64,000 nucleotides of DNA from an uncultured Pseudovibrio sp. (GCA_947502585.1 CANNAV010000002.1:1-64000), one strand, 5' to 3'; counted from the first letter of the stretch, positions 10,944 to 20,337 are shown. Program-made: numbers and translations. The notes: generated from the letters alone by a model not told the origin.

Positions 10944-11210
10944 TTAGGCGCCGAGTGCCTTAATGCGGGCATTCATGCGGGATACTTTGCGAGACGCAGT
11001 GTTCGCATGCATAACGCCTTTTGTAGATGCACGCATGATTTCTGGCTGTGCAATTTTGAATGCTTCGTTAGCAGCTGTCTGGTCACCCGCGACAATTGCT
11101 TCTTCCACTTTACGAACGTAAGTACGAACGCGGCTACGGCGAGCCTTATTAGTGGCCGTCTGGCGAGCAATTTTACGTGCCGCCTTCTTGGCCGAAGGAG
11201 TGTTGGCCAT
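10944..11210 (-). CDS. rpsT: 30S ribosomal protein S20
   Basis: S20 binds 16S rRNA early in 30S assembly. The 88-residue, strongly basic protein has the standard start [17 protein letters not shown] and the helical hairpin pattern with [18 protein letters not shown] near the end, normal for the family. It has its own terminator and is separated by 177 bases from the upstream enoyl-CoA hydratase gene, so it is probably a single-gene unit. An rpsT gene close to dnaA is common in Hyphomicrobiales. Confidence 0.97.
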   Translation of the reverse strand: MANTPSAKKAARKIARQTATNKARRSRVRTYVRKVEEAIVAGDQTAANEAFKIAQPEIMRASTKGVMHANTASRKVSRMNARIKALGA

Positions 11211-11387
11211 GGGCTCTGTCCTGATCTGTCAGTAAGAACTGTTTTCAAATCGCGAACGAGGCCGCCCAGAGCCGCCCCGGTCAAACGAATTCTGTGACGA
11301 CAAAAGCCGCCACTGGTTGTGGGGCGCTTATAGTTGGGAGTCTTAGCCCCGTCAATGAAAAAAGGTGTAGACCTGCCTAAAAATGGC

Positions 11388-12161
11388 TTACCCGTCTTCG
11401 AATTCGGGTTTTCTCTTCTCAATGAACGCCTTCATTCCTTCTTTTTGATCGCTGGTTGCAAACATGGAATGGAACAGGCGACGCTCAAAACGAATGCCTT
11501 CAGCAAGTGTTACTTCGTAAGAACGGTTTACACTTTCCTTTGTCATCATAACAATTGGACTCGAGAAACCAGCAATCCTTTCAGCAGCTTTGATTGCTTC
11601 AGAAACCAGGTCTGCATTTGCAACCACACGGGAAACCAGACCGGAACGCTCAGCCTCCTCTGCATCCATCATACGGCCTGTCAAGCACATTTCCATTGCT
11701 TTTGACTTGCCAACAAGCCTCGTTAGTCTTTGTGTGCCACCTGCACCTGGCATAACGCCGAGTTTGATCTCTGGCTGGCCAAATTGCGCAGATTCTGCTG
11801 CCAGGATGAAATCACACATCATGGCAAGCTCACAGCCACCGCCCAGCGCGAATCCTGCAACGGCTGCAATGATCGGCTTACGCTTTTGCGCGATCTGATC
11901 CCAGCTGGTGATGAAGTCCATCAGATATGTCTGCGGATAGTCGTATTCTGCCATCACTTTAATGTCAGCGCCCGCTGCGAAGGCTTTCTCAGAGCCGGTG
12001 ATCACTGTCGCTCCGATTTCAGCGTCACGATCAAATACGTTCAGCGCTTCATCCAGCTCAGCAATCAGGTCGCTGTTCAGAGCGTTCAGTACTTTCGGGC
12101 GATTTAGCGTAATCATGCCAATTTTGCCGCGAGTCTCAACAATAATATTCTCGTAGGACAT
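11388..12161 (-). CDS. enoyl-CoA hydratase
   Basis: This 257-residue crotonase-fold enzyme hydrates trans-2-enoyl-CoA to 3-hydroxyacyl-CoA in fatty-acid and amino-acid breakdown. It has the family oxyanion-hole segments [10 protein letters not shown] and [13 protein letters not shown], and both catalytic glutamates are present, one in GGGCELAM and one in [18 protein letters not shown]. The C-terminal helix ending [16 protein letters not shown] is typical of short-chain mitochondrial-type hydratases (FadB1x/EchA group). Length and motifs indicate an active hydratase rather than an isomerase. It is transcribed alone; no other beta-oxidation gene is adjacent, so the exact chain length or pathway is not fixed. 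Confidence 0.9.
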   Translation of the reverse strand: MSYENIIVETRGKIGMITLNRPKVLNALNSDLIAELDEALNVFDRDAEIGATVITGSEKAFAAGADIKVMAEYDYPQTYLMDFITSWDQIAQKRKPIIAAVAGFALGGGCELAMMCDFILAAESAQFGQPEIKLGVMPGAGGTQRLTRLVGKSKAMEMCLTGRMMDAEEAERSGLVSRVVANADLVSEAIKAAERIAGFSSPIVMMTKESVNRSYEVTLAEGIRFERRLFHSMFATSDQKEGMKAFIEKRKPEFEDG

Positions 12162-12348
12162 CTGTCCCTCCCAATAAAATCAACCTGGATTTCTGTACTA
12201 GCATTGAAGAGTGATGGTTTGGCGGCAAGGTATCCGTTTGTCGTAGTCCTGTCAGGCGTCTGTGTTCGCTCGCTCCGGGAACAGGGCAGCCAGCCCTTCC
12301 TTACTCGCTGCACAAACGCTACGCTCGGTGATCAGGGCGCTGACGTAG

Positions 12349-12367
12349 TTTGATGCGTCACATCAAA
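12349..12367. repeat. perfect inverted repeat upstream of the hydratase gene
   Basis: TTTGATG at 12349-12355 and CATCAAA at 12361-12367 form a perfect seven-base palindrome around CGTCA. Its size fits a dimeric regulator's operator or a small hairpin. It lies about 190 bases above the enoyl-CoA hydratase start and 570 above sdhC. Confidence 0.35.
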
Positions 12368-12690
12368 CGCGAAGTTGGACAATGGGGTCTCCGGCGGGCA
12401 AATGCGCACCTTCTCGACCCCCCGCAACCGCAAGCATCCCTAACACTGAGAACAATCAGGACAATTTGGTCAACTATCAGAAGAGGCAGGCAGCAGGCCT
12501 ACCATTTACCAGTAGTTTAGCTGAGGTCTCGATAAATTGCCTGATCTTCGTTCTTCAGCAAGACATGGAAGCAGGACCGGGCTGAGGCTCAAAACGATAT
12601 CTATAAAAAGGCTGGATAATAAGGACGATAACAATGTAATTTGACTTTAAGTGATTTTCTGAAAAAAATGTTACAAATTCAGCAAAATAA

Positions 12691-12713
12691 ATCATGACTA
12701 TAAAACTCATGAT
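12691..12713. promoter_or_regulatory. candidate operator upstream of sdhC
   Basis: ATCATGA at 12691-12697 and TCATGAT at 12707-12713 form a perfect inverted repeat with a nine-base spacer inside AT-rich DNA about 230 bases above sdhC. The layout suits a dimeric regulator of the succinate dehydrogenase operon, but no specific family is implied. Confidence 0.35.
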
Positions 12714-12939
12714 AATAGACTGCATATTCTTGCGTCTGGATCAGGTAAAACCTGCAAAATTTACACCACTAAATCTTATCAGTTCGGTCAATTTTAGGGG
12801 CAAACCCAATAGAAAAAGTGGTTAGTCGCATAGGATGCTTTGACGCATCTCGAAACTGAAGGTATTAGAACCTCATACAACGCCTTGCTTTATTACGTTT
12901 ACGCAATCGTAACTGTGAACAGGGACGGGAGAGAGATTT

Positions 12940-13338
12940 ATGGCGAACGCTGACCTCAAGGCCAACCGGCCATTATCGCCCCATCTTCAGATCTATAAGC
13001 CGATCATGACGATGGTGATGTCCATTCTACATCGCATCACCGGGGCGGCGCTTTATTTTGGAACGATTTTGATGGCATTCTGGCTCATCTGCGCAGCAGC
13101 AGGTCCTGAGTCCTATCAATTTGCAATGGACGTGTTCGGTTCCTTCCTGGGCCGTCTGGTCCTCTTCGGCTTCACTTGGGCACTCGTGCACCACATGATT
13201 GGCGGTCTGCGTCACTTCATCTGGGACATGGGGTATGGCTTTGAATTGTCTGCAGCGAACTGGATGGCTCGCGCAACGATCGCAGGCTCTGTTGCTCTTA
13301 CCGTGATCCTCTGGATCATCGGCTTCATCGTAGCTTAA
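12940..13338 (+). CDS. sdhC: succinate dehydrogenase cytochrome b556 subunit
   Basis: SdhC is one of the two membrane anchors of complex II and supplies a heme b ligand and part of the quinone site. The 132-residue protein starts with the family pattern RPLSPHLQIYKPIMTMVMSI followed by LHRITGA, has three membrane helices, and has the heme-ligand helix ALVHHMIGGLRHFIWD. A GGGAGAGAG ribosome-binding site precedes the ATG. It opens a four-gene operon, sdhC-sdhD-sdhA-sdhB, with gaps of 10, 5 and 25 bases, so all subunits are made from one transcript that ends at the hairpin after sdhB. Confidence 0.95.
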   Translation: MANADLKANRPLSPHLQIYKPIMTMVMSILHRITGAALYFGTILMAFWLICAAAGPESYQFAMDVFGSFLGRLVLFGFTWALVHHMIGGLRHFIWDMGYGFELSAANWMARATIAGSVALTVILWIIGFIVA

Positions 13339-13348
13339 GGAAAGATCA

Positions 13349-13732
13349 ATGACCGATATGCGCACTCCGCTCGGGAAAGTTCGCGGCCTTGGCTCCGCTA
13401 AGGACGGAACGTCACATTTCTGGCGTCAGCGTTTGACCGCTGTAGCGAATGTGTTCCTCATTTCCTTCTTTGTTGTCCTCGTCATCGCGCTGCAGGGCGC
13501 AGATTACGCGAGTTTCACTGAAGCACTTAAAAACCCGATCATCTCCACCCTGCTGCTTTTGGTGATCCTGGTCGGCTGCCTGCATATGAAGCTGGGCATG
13601 CAAGTCATCATCGAAGATTACTTCCATTCAGAAGGGCGCAAGCTGCTGCTTCTTATAGGAAACACTTTCTTCGCTTCTTTTATCGCGCTCGCTTCCGTTG
13701 TTGCAGTGCTTAAAATCAGCTTCGGAGGCTGA
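13349..13732 (+). CDS. sdhD: succinate dehydrogenase membrane anchor subunit
   Basis: SdhD is the second membrane anchor of complex II. The 127-residue protein has the alphaproteobacterial pattern MRTPLGKVRGLGSAKDGT followed by the matrix-side motif HFWRQRLTAVANVFL and three hydrophobic helices; the second contains HMKLGMQVIIEDYFH, which holds the conserved His and Asp/Tyr region near the quinone site. It starts ten bases after sdhC and ends five bases before sdhA, so translation is probably coupled. Confidence 0.93.
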   Translation: MTDMRTPLGKVRGLGSAKDGTSHFWRQRLTAVANVFLISFFVVLVIALQGADYASFTEALKNPIISTLLLLVILVGCLHMKLGMQVIIEDYFHSEGRKLLLLIGNTFFASFIALASVVAVLKISFGG

Positions 13733-13737
13733 TCTAA

Positions 13738-15603
13738 ATGGTTGAACAGACCGGTGTATCGACAGCGCCAAGCCAGAGCGGCAAGGCCTATGAGTTTGTA
13801 GACCACAAGTTTGACGTTGTGGTTGTTGGTGCTGGTGGTGCTGGCCTTCGCGCAACGCTCGGTATGGCTGAGCAGGGATTGAAAACAGCTTGTATCTCCA
13901 AAGTGTTTCCAACTCGCTCCCATACTGTAGCAGCGCAGGGTGGTATTGCAGCAAGCCTGAAGAACATGACGCCAGACTGCTGGCAGTGGCATATGTATGA
14001 CACTGTTAAGGGCTCTGACTGGCTTGGTGACATGGATGCGATGGAATACCTCGTCCGTGAAGCGCCAAAGGCAGTTTATGAGCTTGAGCACTACGGCGTG
14101 CCTTTCTCCCGTACAGAGGAAGGCAAGATCTACCAGCGCCCTTTCGGCGGCCACATGCAGAACTACGGCGAAGGCCCTCCGGTACAGCGCACCTGTGCTG
14201 CTGCTGACCGTACCGGGCACGCGATCCTGCATACGCTGTATGGCCAGTCTTTGCGCCACAATGCTGATTTCTTCATTGAGTACTTCGCGCTTGATCTGAT
14301 TATGTCAGAAGAGGGCGTTTGTGAGGGCGTTATTGCCTGGAACCTCGATGACGGTACGATCCACCGCTTCTCTGCAAAGATGGTTGTTCTGGCAACTGGC
14401 GGTTACGGACGTTCGTACTTCTCTGCAACGTCTGCCCACACATGTACAGGTGATGGCGGCGGCATGATTGCTCGTGCGGGTCTGCCCTTGCAGGATATGG
14501 AGTTCGTTCAGTTCCACCCAACCGGTATCTACGGCTCAGGCTGTCTGATCACGGAAGGCGCGCGCGGTGAAGGTGGTTATCTCGTGAATTCTGAGGGTGA
14601 GCGTTTCATGGAGCGTTATGCTCCGTCCGCAAAAGACCTTGCATCGCGTGATGTTGTTTCCCGTTGCATGACGATGGAAATCCGCGAAGGCCGTGGTGTT
14701 GGCAAAAACAAAGACCACATCTTCCTGCATCTGGATCACCTTGATCCCGACCTGCTGGCTGAGCGGCTCCCTGGTATCTCCGAAAGTGCACGCATCTTCG
14801 CAGGCGTTGATGTGACTAAGGAACCGATCCCGGTTCTGCCAACGGTTCACTACAACATGGGTGGTATTCCGACTAACTATTGGGGCGAAGTGCTGAATCC
14901 GACCAAAGAAGATCCAAACGCAGTTGCGCCGGGTCTGATGGCGGTGGGTGAAGCTGGGTGTGCGTCCGTTCATGGTGCAAACCGCCTCGGCTCAAACTCC
15001 TTGATCGATCTTGTTGTGTTCGGTCGTGCCGCTGCTATCCGGGCTGGTGAAGTTGTTGACCGTGAAGCTCCAATTCCTGCCCCGAACGAAGCATCCAGCC
15101 AGAAAATCATGGCTCGTTTCGACAAGCTGCGCTTTGCAAAGGGAACGCTCCCAACAGCTGCGCTGCGCTTGAAGATGCAAAAGACCATGCAGGAAGACGC
15201 CGCAGTGTTTCGTACTCAGGAAAGCCTGGAGCAGGGATGCAGGCGAATCTCCGCGATCTGGGATGAAATGAGCGAACTGCGCGTTTCCGACAGCTCCATG
15301 ATCTGGAACTCTGATCTGGTCGAGACGCTGGAGCTTGAAAACCTTATGGCCAACGCAATCACCACTGTTTACGGCGCTGAAGCGCGTAAAGAGAGCCGTG
15401 GTGCACATGCTCGTGAAGATTATAAAGACGGCCCTTTCGGTGGTCGTAACGATGACGAGTGGCGCAAACACACCATCTCCCACCTCTCTGAGGATGGCAA
15501 GGTGACCTTAAGCTATCGTCCGGTTGTTCTTGAGCCGTTGACTACCTACGATCAAGGCGGAATCGACATGAAGAAGATCGCACCGAAAGCCCGCGTCTAT
15601 TAA
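13738..15603 (+). CDS. sdhA: succinate dehydrogenase flavoprotein subunit
   Basis: SdhA oxidises succinate to fumarate through a covalently bound FAD on the cytoplasmic face of complex II. The 621-residue protein has the dinucleotide-binding motif [16 protein letters not shown] near residue 27, the flavinylation segment [10 protein letters not shown] with His62, the substrate-binding region [14 protein letters not shown], and the catalytic [15 protein letters not shown] block. Length is typical. A 147-base region near the C-terminus holds the family's final arginine-rich segment. It is the third gene of sdhCDAB. Confidence 0.97.
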   Translation: MVEQTGVSTAPSQSGKAYEFVDHKFDVVVVGAGGAGLRATLGMAEQGLKTACISKVFPTRSHTVAAQGGIAASLKNMTPDCWQWHMYDTVKGSDWLGDMDAMEYLVREAPKAVYELEHYGVPFSRTEEGKIYQRPFGGHMQNYGEGPPVQRTCAAADRTGHAILHTLYGQSLRHNADFFIEYFALDLIMSEEGVCEGVIAWNLDDGTIHRFSAKMVVLATGGYGRSYFSATSAHTCTGDGGGMIARAGLPLQDMEFVQFHPTGIYGSGCLITEGARGEGGYLVNSEGERFMERYAPSAKDLASRDVVSRCMTMEIREGRGVGKNKDHIFLHLDHLDPDLLAERLPGISESARIFAGVDVTKEPIPVLPTVHYNMGGIPTNYWGEVLNPTKEDPNAVAPGLMAVGEAGCASVHGANRLGSNSLIDLVVFGRAAAIRAGEVVDREAPIPAPNEASSQKIMARFDKLRFAKGTLPTAALRLKMQKTMQEDAAVFRTQESLEQGCRRISAIWDEMSELRVSDSSMIWNSDLVETLELENLMANAITTVYGAEARKESRGAHAREDYKDGPFGGRNDDEWRKHTISHLSEDGKVTLSYRPVVLEPLTTYDQGGIDMKKIAPKARVY

Positions 15604-15628
15604 GGCGCCGAAACCTGGAGTAACAGTT

Positions 15629-16411
15629 ATGGCTGAATTCAAACTGCCAAAAAACTCCCGGATGGGAGAGGGAAAAGTCTGGCCGAAGCCGGAAGGCGCC
15701 ACGAACACCCGTGAGTACCGCATCTATCGCTGGACTCCGGATGATGGGCGCAATCCACGCATCGATACCTATTATGTCGATGCTGACGATTGCGGCCCGA
15801 TGGTTCTGGATGCGCTCATCTACATCAAGGACAAGGTCGATCCTACCTTGACCTTTCGTCGTTCGTGTCGTGAAGGAATCTGTGGGTCCTGTGCAATGAA
15901 CATCGACGGAACCAACACACTGGCATGTACAAAGGGTGCTGATGAATGCTCTCACGAGATCGTCAAAATCTATCCTCTGCCGCACATGCCGGTTGTGAAG
16001 GATCTTGTGCCGGATCTGACACGTTTTTACGCGCAGCATCGCTCTATCGAGCCATGGCTGAAAACTACGACACCAGAGCCTGAAAATGAATGGTTGCAGT
16101 CCTATGAAGATCGCCGGAAGCTGGACGGTCTTTATGAATGCATTCTGTGTGCTTGCTGCTCCACCTCTTGCCCCAGCTACTGGTGGAATGGTGACCGCTA
16201 CCTCGGCCCTGCTGTCCTTCTGCAGGCTTATCGTTGGTTGATTGACAGCCGTGATGAGGCAACCGGCGAGCGTCTGGACAATCTGGAAGATCCATTCCGT
16301 CTGTACCGCTGCCACACCATCATGAACTGCTCTCAGGCCTGTCCGAAGGGGCTGAACCCTGCTAAGGCAATTGCTGAGATCAAAAAGATGATGGTAGAGC
16401 GCCGCGTTTAG
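15629..16411 (+). CDS. sdhB: succinate dehydrogenase iron-sulfur subunit
   Basis: SdhB carries electrons from FAD to quinone through three iron-sulfur clusters. The 260-residue protein has the plant-type [2Fe-2S] motif [15 protein letters not shown] followed by LAC, then the bacterial ferredoxin-like motifs [16 protein letters not shown] and [11 protein letters not shown] for the [4Fe-4S] and [3Fe-4S] clusters. All expected cysteines are present. It is the last gene of the operon, and a terminator starts 29 bases after its stop. Confidence 0.97.
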   Translation: MAEFKLPKNSRMGEGKVWPKPEGATNTREYRIYRWTPDDGRNPRIDTYYVDADDCGPMVLDALIYIKDKVDPTLTFRRSCREGICGSCAMNIDGTNTLACTKGADECSHEIVKIYPLPHMPVVKDLVPDLTRFYAQHRSIEPWLKTTTPEPENEWLQSYEDRRKLDGLYECILCACCSTSCPSYWWNGDRYLGPAVLLQAYRWLIDSRDEATGERLDNLEDPFRLYRCHTIMNCSQACPKGLNPAKAIAEIKKMMVERRV

Positions 16412-16440
16412 CGAGCGTACAAACACTTTCTAAAACCCAG

Positions 16441-16474
16441 AAAAGCCGCATCACCAAAATGAGGCGGCTTTTTT
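16441..16474 (+). terminator. rho-independent terminator of sdhCDAB
   Basis: AAAAGCCGC at 16441-16449 pairs with GCGGCTTTT at 16464-16472 and is followed by further T residues. A matching A run on the left flank means it can also stop the convergent outer-membrane gene. Confidence 0.85.
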
Positions 16475-16491
16475 CACTTAGGAATGGAAGC

Positions 16492-17178
16492 CTAAAACTT
16501 ATAGGAAACACCGATCCGGATGGCGTCGCTGTCAATGTCTTCCTTGAAGCGCACTCCCCCAACCGTAAAGCTCCGGCCAGGAAAGGCGATGTGTTCATAG
16601 TCCAGACGCACAATCACTCTGTCGGTGACAAACATCTCAACGCCAGCACCACCAACCCAACCAAGCATTGTGCTACTGTCGGAGCCGGGACCGAAATTCG
16701 GGTTTGAGACACGGAAGGTGGAAACAGCACCACCACCGGCTACATACGCCATAAACCAATCGTACGTAAGGCCAGCACGGATCTTAGCAGCGGCGAAGTA
16801 ATCAGAGCGCAAAGACATATCACCCCGAGAACGCTCACCAAAAGACCAGTAAGCGCCCTCACCTTCTACGCCGATCAGAATGTTCTGGTAGGTATAGTTG
16901 TAACCTCCATATAACCCAATCGTCCCCCCATTATACTGTGTACCACTGTTGTTGAAGCGGTTCGTGCCATGAAGGCGCGCCCAGCCGCCCTGAACGCCGA
17001 GATAAAAGCCATCCCAATCATATTCAGGTGAATCGATGAGCCCATCGACAATTTCTTCCTCATAAACCTCGTAGGGTTCTTCCACCTCAACACCGGGTGG
17101 GTATTCAGCACCATAGGAATGGCCGCCGAAGCCGAGCAATCCCAATACCGCAAACGCAAATACTCTTAAGCGACTCAT
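16492..17178 (-). CDS. outer-membrane beta-barrel protein, Omp25/31-like
   Basis: This 228-residue protein has a signal peptide (hydrophobic residues 5-20, likely cleavage after SYG near residue 23), a short acidic segment (EVEEPYEVYEEE), and then an eight-strand barrel pattern. The barrel opens with WDGFYLGVQGGWARL and ends in VSYKF, a C-terminal Phe typical of outer-membrane insertion. The alternating aromatic strands (GLYGGYNYTYQNILIGVEGE, AKIRAGLTYDWFMAYVAGGG) match the Omp25/Omp31-type surface proteins of Hyphomicrobiales. The start at 17178 is preceded by GGGGGAA; six codons further upstream are not needed. It is convergent with sdhB. Confidence 0.82.
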   Translation of the reverse strand: MSRLRVFAFAVLGLLGFGGHSYGAEYPPGVEVEEPYEVYEEEIVDGLIDSPEYDWDGFYLGVQGGWARLHGTNRFNNSGTQYNGGTIGLYGGYNYTYQNILIGVEGEGAYWSFGERSRGDMSLRSDYFAAAKIRAGLTYDWFMAYVAGGGAVSTFRVSNPNFGPGSDSSTMLGWVGGAGVEMFVTDRVIVRLDYEHIAFPGRSFTVGGVRFKEDIDSDAIRIGVSYKF

Positions 17179-17426
17179 TGGTTCCCCCAAAATACGCAAG
17201 AGGACGACACGGCTAAAAATCAGACGTGACAGGTGACTTGATACAAATAAGTCTAGAGCTGTAACCTTTATAAATATTTGATTTTTAAAAGGAAAATATT
17301 CGTTAAAGCTAGTTGGAATTGACAGGCAGCGATATGATCATTTACACGTTTCAGGGGTGAGATATCTGCAATACCTACGAAACAGTCAATGAGCTCATGG
17401 CGGGTTTACGAATAGTAAGCAACTCT

Positions 17427-18026
17427 CTAGCGTCGCTCAACACCCCTCAGAACCAGCTTGATTATGCCAATACATTCTTTGCGCTGTATCTCATAGACTT
17501 CATGACTATATAGCTGAGGGAATCGGAACTTCATCGTCGCAGCGTGAATGTGTCTTGCTACCTGCCCGACTTCCCTTAGGTCAAATTCTTCTGCAAGGTT
17601 TCCGGAATGCAAGATGGTGTGCATTGGTTGCCGTACGAACCGGAACAGTTCTTCAAAATCATCCGGACGTTTCTGTTCCAGTACCTGCAAGCAGTCTGCC
17701 AGGCCCCGATTGAGTTCCAGCAGGCGATAAGTCTCTTCAAATTCCATCATGAGAAACTTGCTCAGGCGGGCAGATGCACTGGCGTTCGGGTCCGTTGCTG
17801 TTTCAAGGCGCGCAACCAGCTTCACCACCTCCGCAGCAACCACCGCACACGCAAGGTCAATCTTGCTTGGGTAGAAATTATAGATATGTGCCATTGAGAT
17901 ACCTGAGGCATCTGCAATCTCGCTCACCGAAGTCCTCTTATAACCTCGGGAGAGGAATGCATCACGGGCGGCAACGAGCAGGTCAGCAGCACGGCCCTTT
18001 GCAGTCAGGATTTCTGCGATAGACAT
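17427..18026 (-). CDS. TetR-family transcriptional repressor
   Basis: The 199-residue protein has an N-terminal TetR helix-turn-helix at about residues 10-60, with RDAFLSRGYKRTSVSEIADA, then GISMAHIYNFYPSKIDL, the recognition-helix pattern of the family. The C-terminal helical domain probably binds a ligand and dimerises. I start it at ATG 18026; a TTG 39 bases earlier is an alternative. It is divergent from an AhpD-like gene across 211 bases containing a palindrome, the usual layout of an autoregulated repressor and its target. The ligand is unknown, but the partner suggests a peroxide, quinone or aromatic signal. Confidence 0.85.
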   Translation of the reverse strand: MSIAEILTAKGRAADLLVAARDAFLSRGYKRTSVSEIADASGISMAHIYNFYPSKIDLACAVVAAEVVKLVARLETATDPNASASARLSKFLMMEFEETYRLLELNRGLADCLQVLEQKRPDDFEELFRFVRQPMHTILHSGNLAEEFDLREVGQVARHIHAATMKFRFPQLYSHEVYEIQRKECIGIIKLVLRGVERR

Positions 18027-18198
18027 TTTATTTTCCGAAAAATGAAGAACAGGGAGTTTTTTCAATAATCATAGCTGAGGAAAAATTGCAATGACGGAAG
18101 CGGCACATTAGCCGGAAAACTATGTAAATATAAGAAAGAAATTAATGCGTTAATTGTGGTTTCAATGACTTTAGTCAAAGTTGGTTTCTTTGCAGATT

Positions 18199-18220
18199 AT
18201 TAGAATTAGTAATATCTAAT
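18199..18220. promoter_or_regulatory. candidate TetR operator
   Basis: ATTAGA at 18199-18204 and TCTAAT at 18215-18220 are perfect six-base inverted arms with a ten-base spacer. They lie just above the ribosome-binding site of the AhpD-like gene, where a bound repressor would block it, in the gap shared with the divergent tetR gene. Confidence 0.45.
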
Positions 18221-18237
18221 ATAAAAGGAGTCGAAGC

Positions 18238-18591
18238 ATGGCTGTAGAAAATTGGCAAGAATTCCTCACACAGACAGACGATCGCCTCGCTGAACTGCGC
18301 CTAGGTATTCCTGGCGTTATGAAGGGATTTGGGGAGATTGCAAAAAGTGCGATCAGAACTGGCACCCTTGAAGCGAAGACAAAAGAGCTGATTGCACTTT
18401 CCATCGGCGTCGCAGCGCGTTGTGATGCTTGTTTAGGCTATCACGCCAAAGCCTGCATCAAGTATGGTGTGACACGTGGGGAAATCATGGAAGCACTTGG
18501 TGTTGCAGTTTACATGGGTGGTGGGCCCTCCCTCATGTATGCTGCGGAAGCACTTAGTGCCTTTGACGCCCTGTCTCAAGAAGCAAAGTAA
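18238..18591 (+). CDS. carboxymuconolactone decarboxylase / AhpD-like protein
   Basis: This 117-residue protein belongs to the AhpD-like fold of carboxymuconolactone decarboxylases. It has the redox motif CDACLGYH, with Cys62 and Cys65 and the downstream His69, and the segments KTKELIALSIGVAARC and GVTRGEIMEALGVAVYMGGG. The CXXC pair favours a peroxidase or disulfide-reductase role over lactone decarboxylation. AAAGGAG precedes the ATG by eight bases. It is divergent from, and likely repressed by, the neighbouring TetR protein. Confidence 0.85.
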   Translation: MAVENWQEFLTQTDDRLAELRLGIPGVMKGFGEIAKSAIRTGTLEAKTKELIALSIGVAARCDACLGYHAKACIKYGVTRGEIMEALGVAVYMGGGPSLMYAAEALSAFDALSQEAK

Positions 18592-18730
18592 AAAGTGACG
18601 TATCTCTTCACTCAAGCTCACAGTTTTCCTAAAACTCAGAGAGCAAACTAGCCCTAGTTTCACTTGCCCTGAAACGCGTTCAAGGGTAAGTGCAACAAGG
18701 GGTAGCCTCTTAGATTTCAGGTGGGCAATA

Positions 18731-19558
18731 TTGGTGGGTGCACCTTTACAGGCAGGTTCGGAAAGCTCTTCCGTTTTTTTAGAGTTGGAAAAGAACTTTC
18801 GTGATTTGGAAAATGCGAGAAATCTGCGTGTTCTGCACGCGGGCGATCTTTCGCACCTGTATCTTCATAATAAGTCTGAAGCTCACTACTCCAATTGTCG
18901 GTTCATCTACATTCGATCAATTGAGCACTACCTTTCCCTTTTTCCAGTTGATGAGACGGTGGACGTTGACGTGAATGTCCCGGCAAACGTGTCTGGATGG
19001 GACTTGAAGAAAACGCTAATAGCGCTGCTGAGTGGTAATCCTGAGCCGCTGGACTGGGTCCAGTTGAAGGACCCGTATGTGGGACATGACGAGTTTCCGA
19101 AATCTTTGATTTCCTTCGCTCTTGAGCATTGTGATCCGGTCCGTTTTGCGCTTTATCATTACAACCGGATTGAACGGCAGAAGCACAGATTTGACGGTGT
19201 ATCCCTCGGCGAGATTGTGCCTGAACGCCTGTATGACCTCATCCGCTCTTCACTTGTGCTACGCTGGTACAGCCAGAACCGATATCAGGGTGTCCCGCCT
19301 TCTCGTCTCTCTGATATTGCGGAGGCGACTTTTATTCGGCCCGTTCTGCGTGGTGAGATCGAAGAATTGGTGGAGCGCAGCGAAGCGGGGCTGATCAAGG
19401 ACGTCATCCGTCCTGCTGGAGCTGTCAACGATCTGATTCTGGCTGAACTTGAGGCAGGCCCTGCGCTACTTGCTCGCCGACGTCGCCAATTTACTCAGGA
19501 GACTGCAACTCAGGCGGATAGATTCTTCCTGAAATGGGCGGTCATCCCTAAAAATTAA
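18731..19558 (+). CDS. RlaP/YcgL-type nucleotidyltransferase-fold protein with a degraded active site
   Basis: The 275-residue protein resembles the RlaP/YcgL branch of the DNA polymerase beta-like nucleotidyltransferases. The run RFIYIRSIEHYLSLFP (about residues 57-72), GWDLKKTLIALLSGNPEPLD (about 89-110) and VPPSRLSDI match the conserved blocks of that family. The catalytic portion is missing. Where the family has a Gly-Ser motif followed by Asp-Ser-Asp-Tyr-Asp, this protein reads GDLSHLYLHNKSEAHYSN at residues 38-55, with neither metal-binding aspartate. It is therefore probably not a nucleotidyl transferase, though the fold seems kept to the end. The start is unclear: TTG 18731 or GTG 18734, both after AGGTGG. 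Its target and partner are unknown. Confidence 0.65.
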   Translation: MVGAPLQAGSESSSVFLELEKNFRDLENARNLRVLHAGDLSHLYLHNKSEAHYSNCRFIYIRSIEHYLSLFPVDETVDVDVNVPANVSGWDLKKTLIALLSGNPEPLDWVQLKDPYVGHDEFPKSLISFALEHCDPVRFALYHYNRIERQKHRFDGVSLGEIVPERLYDLIRSSLVLRWYSQNRYQGVPPSRLSDIAEATFIRPVLRGEIEELVERSEAGLIKDVIRPAGAVNDLILAELEAGPALLARRRRQFTQETATQADRFFLKWAVIPKN

Positions 19559-19631
19559 GTGCCTCACCAAGCCTTCTGTTTACTTCTTTCACCTTTAGCT
19601 CAGCAGAAACAGCAGAATTATGCCGATTTGC

Positions 19632-19657
19632 GTGAGAAAGATCTGTACCTTTCTCAC
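19632..19657. terminator. hairpin between convergent genes
   Basis: GTGAGAAAG at 19632-19640 and CTTTCTCAC at 19649-19657 pair perfectly around an eight-base loop. It lies between the convergent RlaP-like and MAPEG genes, but no long T run follows on either strand, so its strength as a terminator is doubtful. Confidence 0.45.
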
Positions 19658-19700
19658 AATACCTCGAAATCGCGGGGATTATGGCCCCCAGCGCTTGCTG

Positions 19701-20078
19701 TTAAGACCACGCCGGAGACGTGAACAGCGCAACAGAGCAAATCAAACCAACGAACCAGACAAGAGAACGCAGAGTGGCGCGGTTAAGCCAGTAGCATGCG
19801 ACGAACAACACGCGCATTGCGATGAAAAGGCCGCACAATCTTTCAATCCAGTCCGGGTCACCGCCATAGGCGAGGGCAACGAGTACAGATACTGCAAAAA
19901 GAGGGAAAGCTTCGAGGCCGTTGATCTCAGCGGAGCGGGCACGCAAGCAAAATCCCTCCTTCCAGTACTCTGGGTCTCTTGGGTTTGAGTTGTCGAATTT
20001 GCGGGAAAATTTGGCAGGAAGAACAGAAACCCACGGCATCAGGCCGGCAATCAGTATGGTCCATAAAGGGAAAGACAT
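19701..20078 (-). CDS. MAPEG-family membrane protein
   Basis: This 125-residue protein has four hydrophobic helices and the pattern of MAPEG proteins, a family including microsomal glutathione transferases and small bacterial relatives. Visible elements are NPRDPEYWKEGFCLRARSAE with the conserved polar loop, then INGLEAFPLFAVSVLVALA, whose E-x-F-P pattern is the family signature, and RVLFVACYWLNRATLRSL. The expected place is the inner membrane. Bacterial members are poorly studied, so no substrate is proposed. It is a single gene, convergent with the RlaP-like gene. Confidence 0.85.
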   Translation of the reverse strand: MSFPLWTILIAGLMPWVSVLPAKFSRKFDNSNPRDPEYWKEGFCLRARSAEINGLEAFPLFAVSVLVALAYGGDPDWIERLCGLFIAMRVLFVACYWLNRATLRSLVWFVGLICSVALFTSPAWS

Positions 20079-20337
20079 TGTGCAGCTCCGGATAAACTCA
20101 GTAAACCAGAGCCTTTATACAGGCATAAAGTAACAAAGTGAACAGGGTTCACTTAGGCTCGAAGCATCAACTACGACTATTTTCGCGTTGGCTTCGCTCA
20201 TTTCAATTCTACTCGTAATTATTTAAAGCGCCATTTTTGGTTGTCATCAATCCGAAGGAAAAGGGCACTATGAAGTGCTGGAGTGAAGTGACACCGAAAG
20301 ACTGGACTTTGTCCTGCGCTCAAGTGGAGACGTGCCT

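Larger units (their letters stand above)
12162..12939. other. long intergenic region between the hydratase and sdhC
   Basis: No gene is recognised in these 778 bases. The right half is AT-rich and should contain the promoter of the sdhCDAB operon. Two perfect inverted repeats are listed separately. The left half, 12180-12600, has mixed composition and only short frames without family features, so a decayed gene or small RNA cannot be excluded. Confidence 0.4.

Noticed and set aside
12162-12313. Minus-strand 66-residue frame above the hydratase gene
   Set aside because: It overlaps the hydratase start, has no ribosome-binding site and no recognisable pattern.
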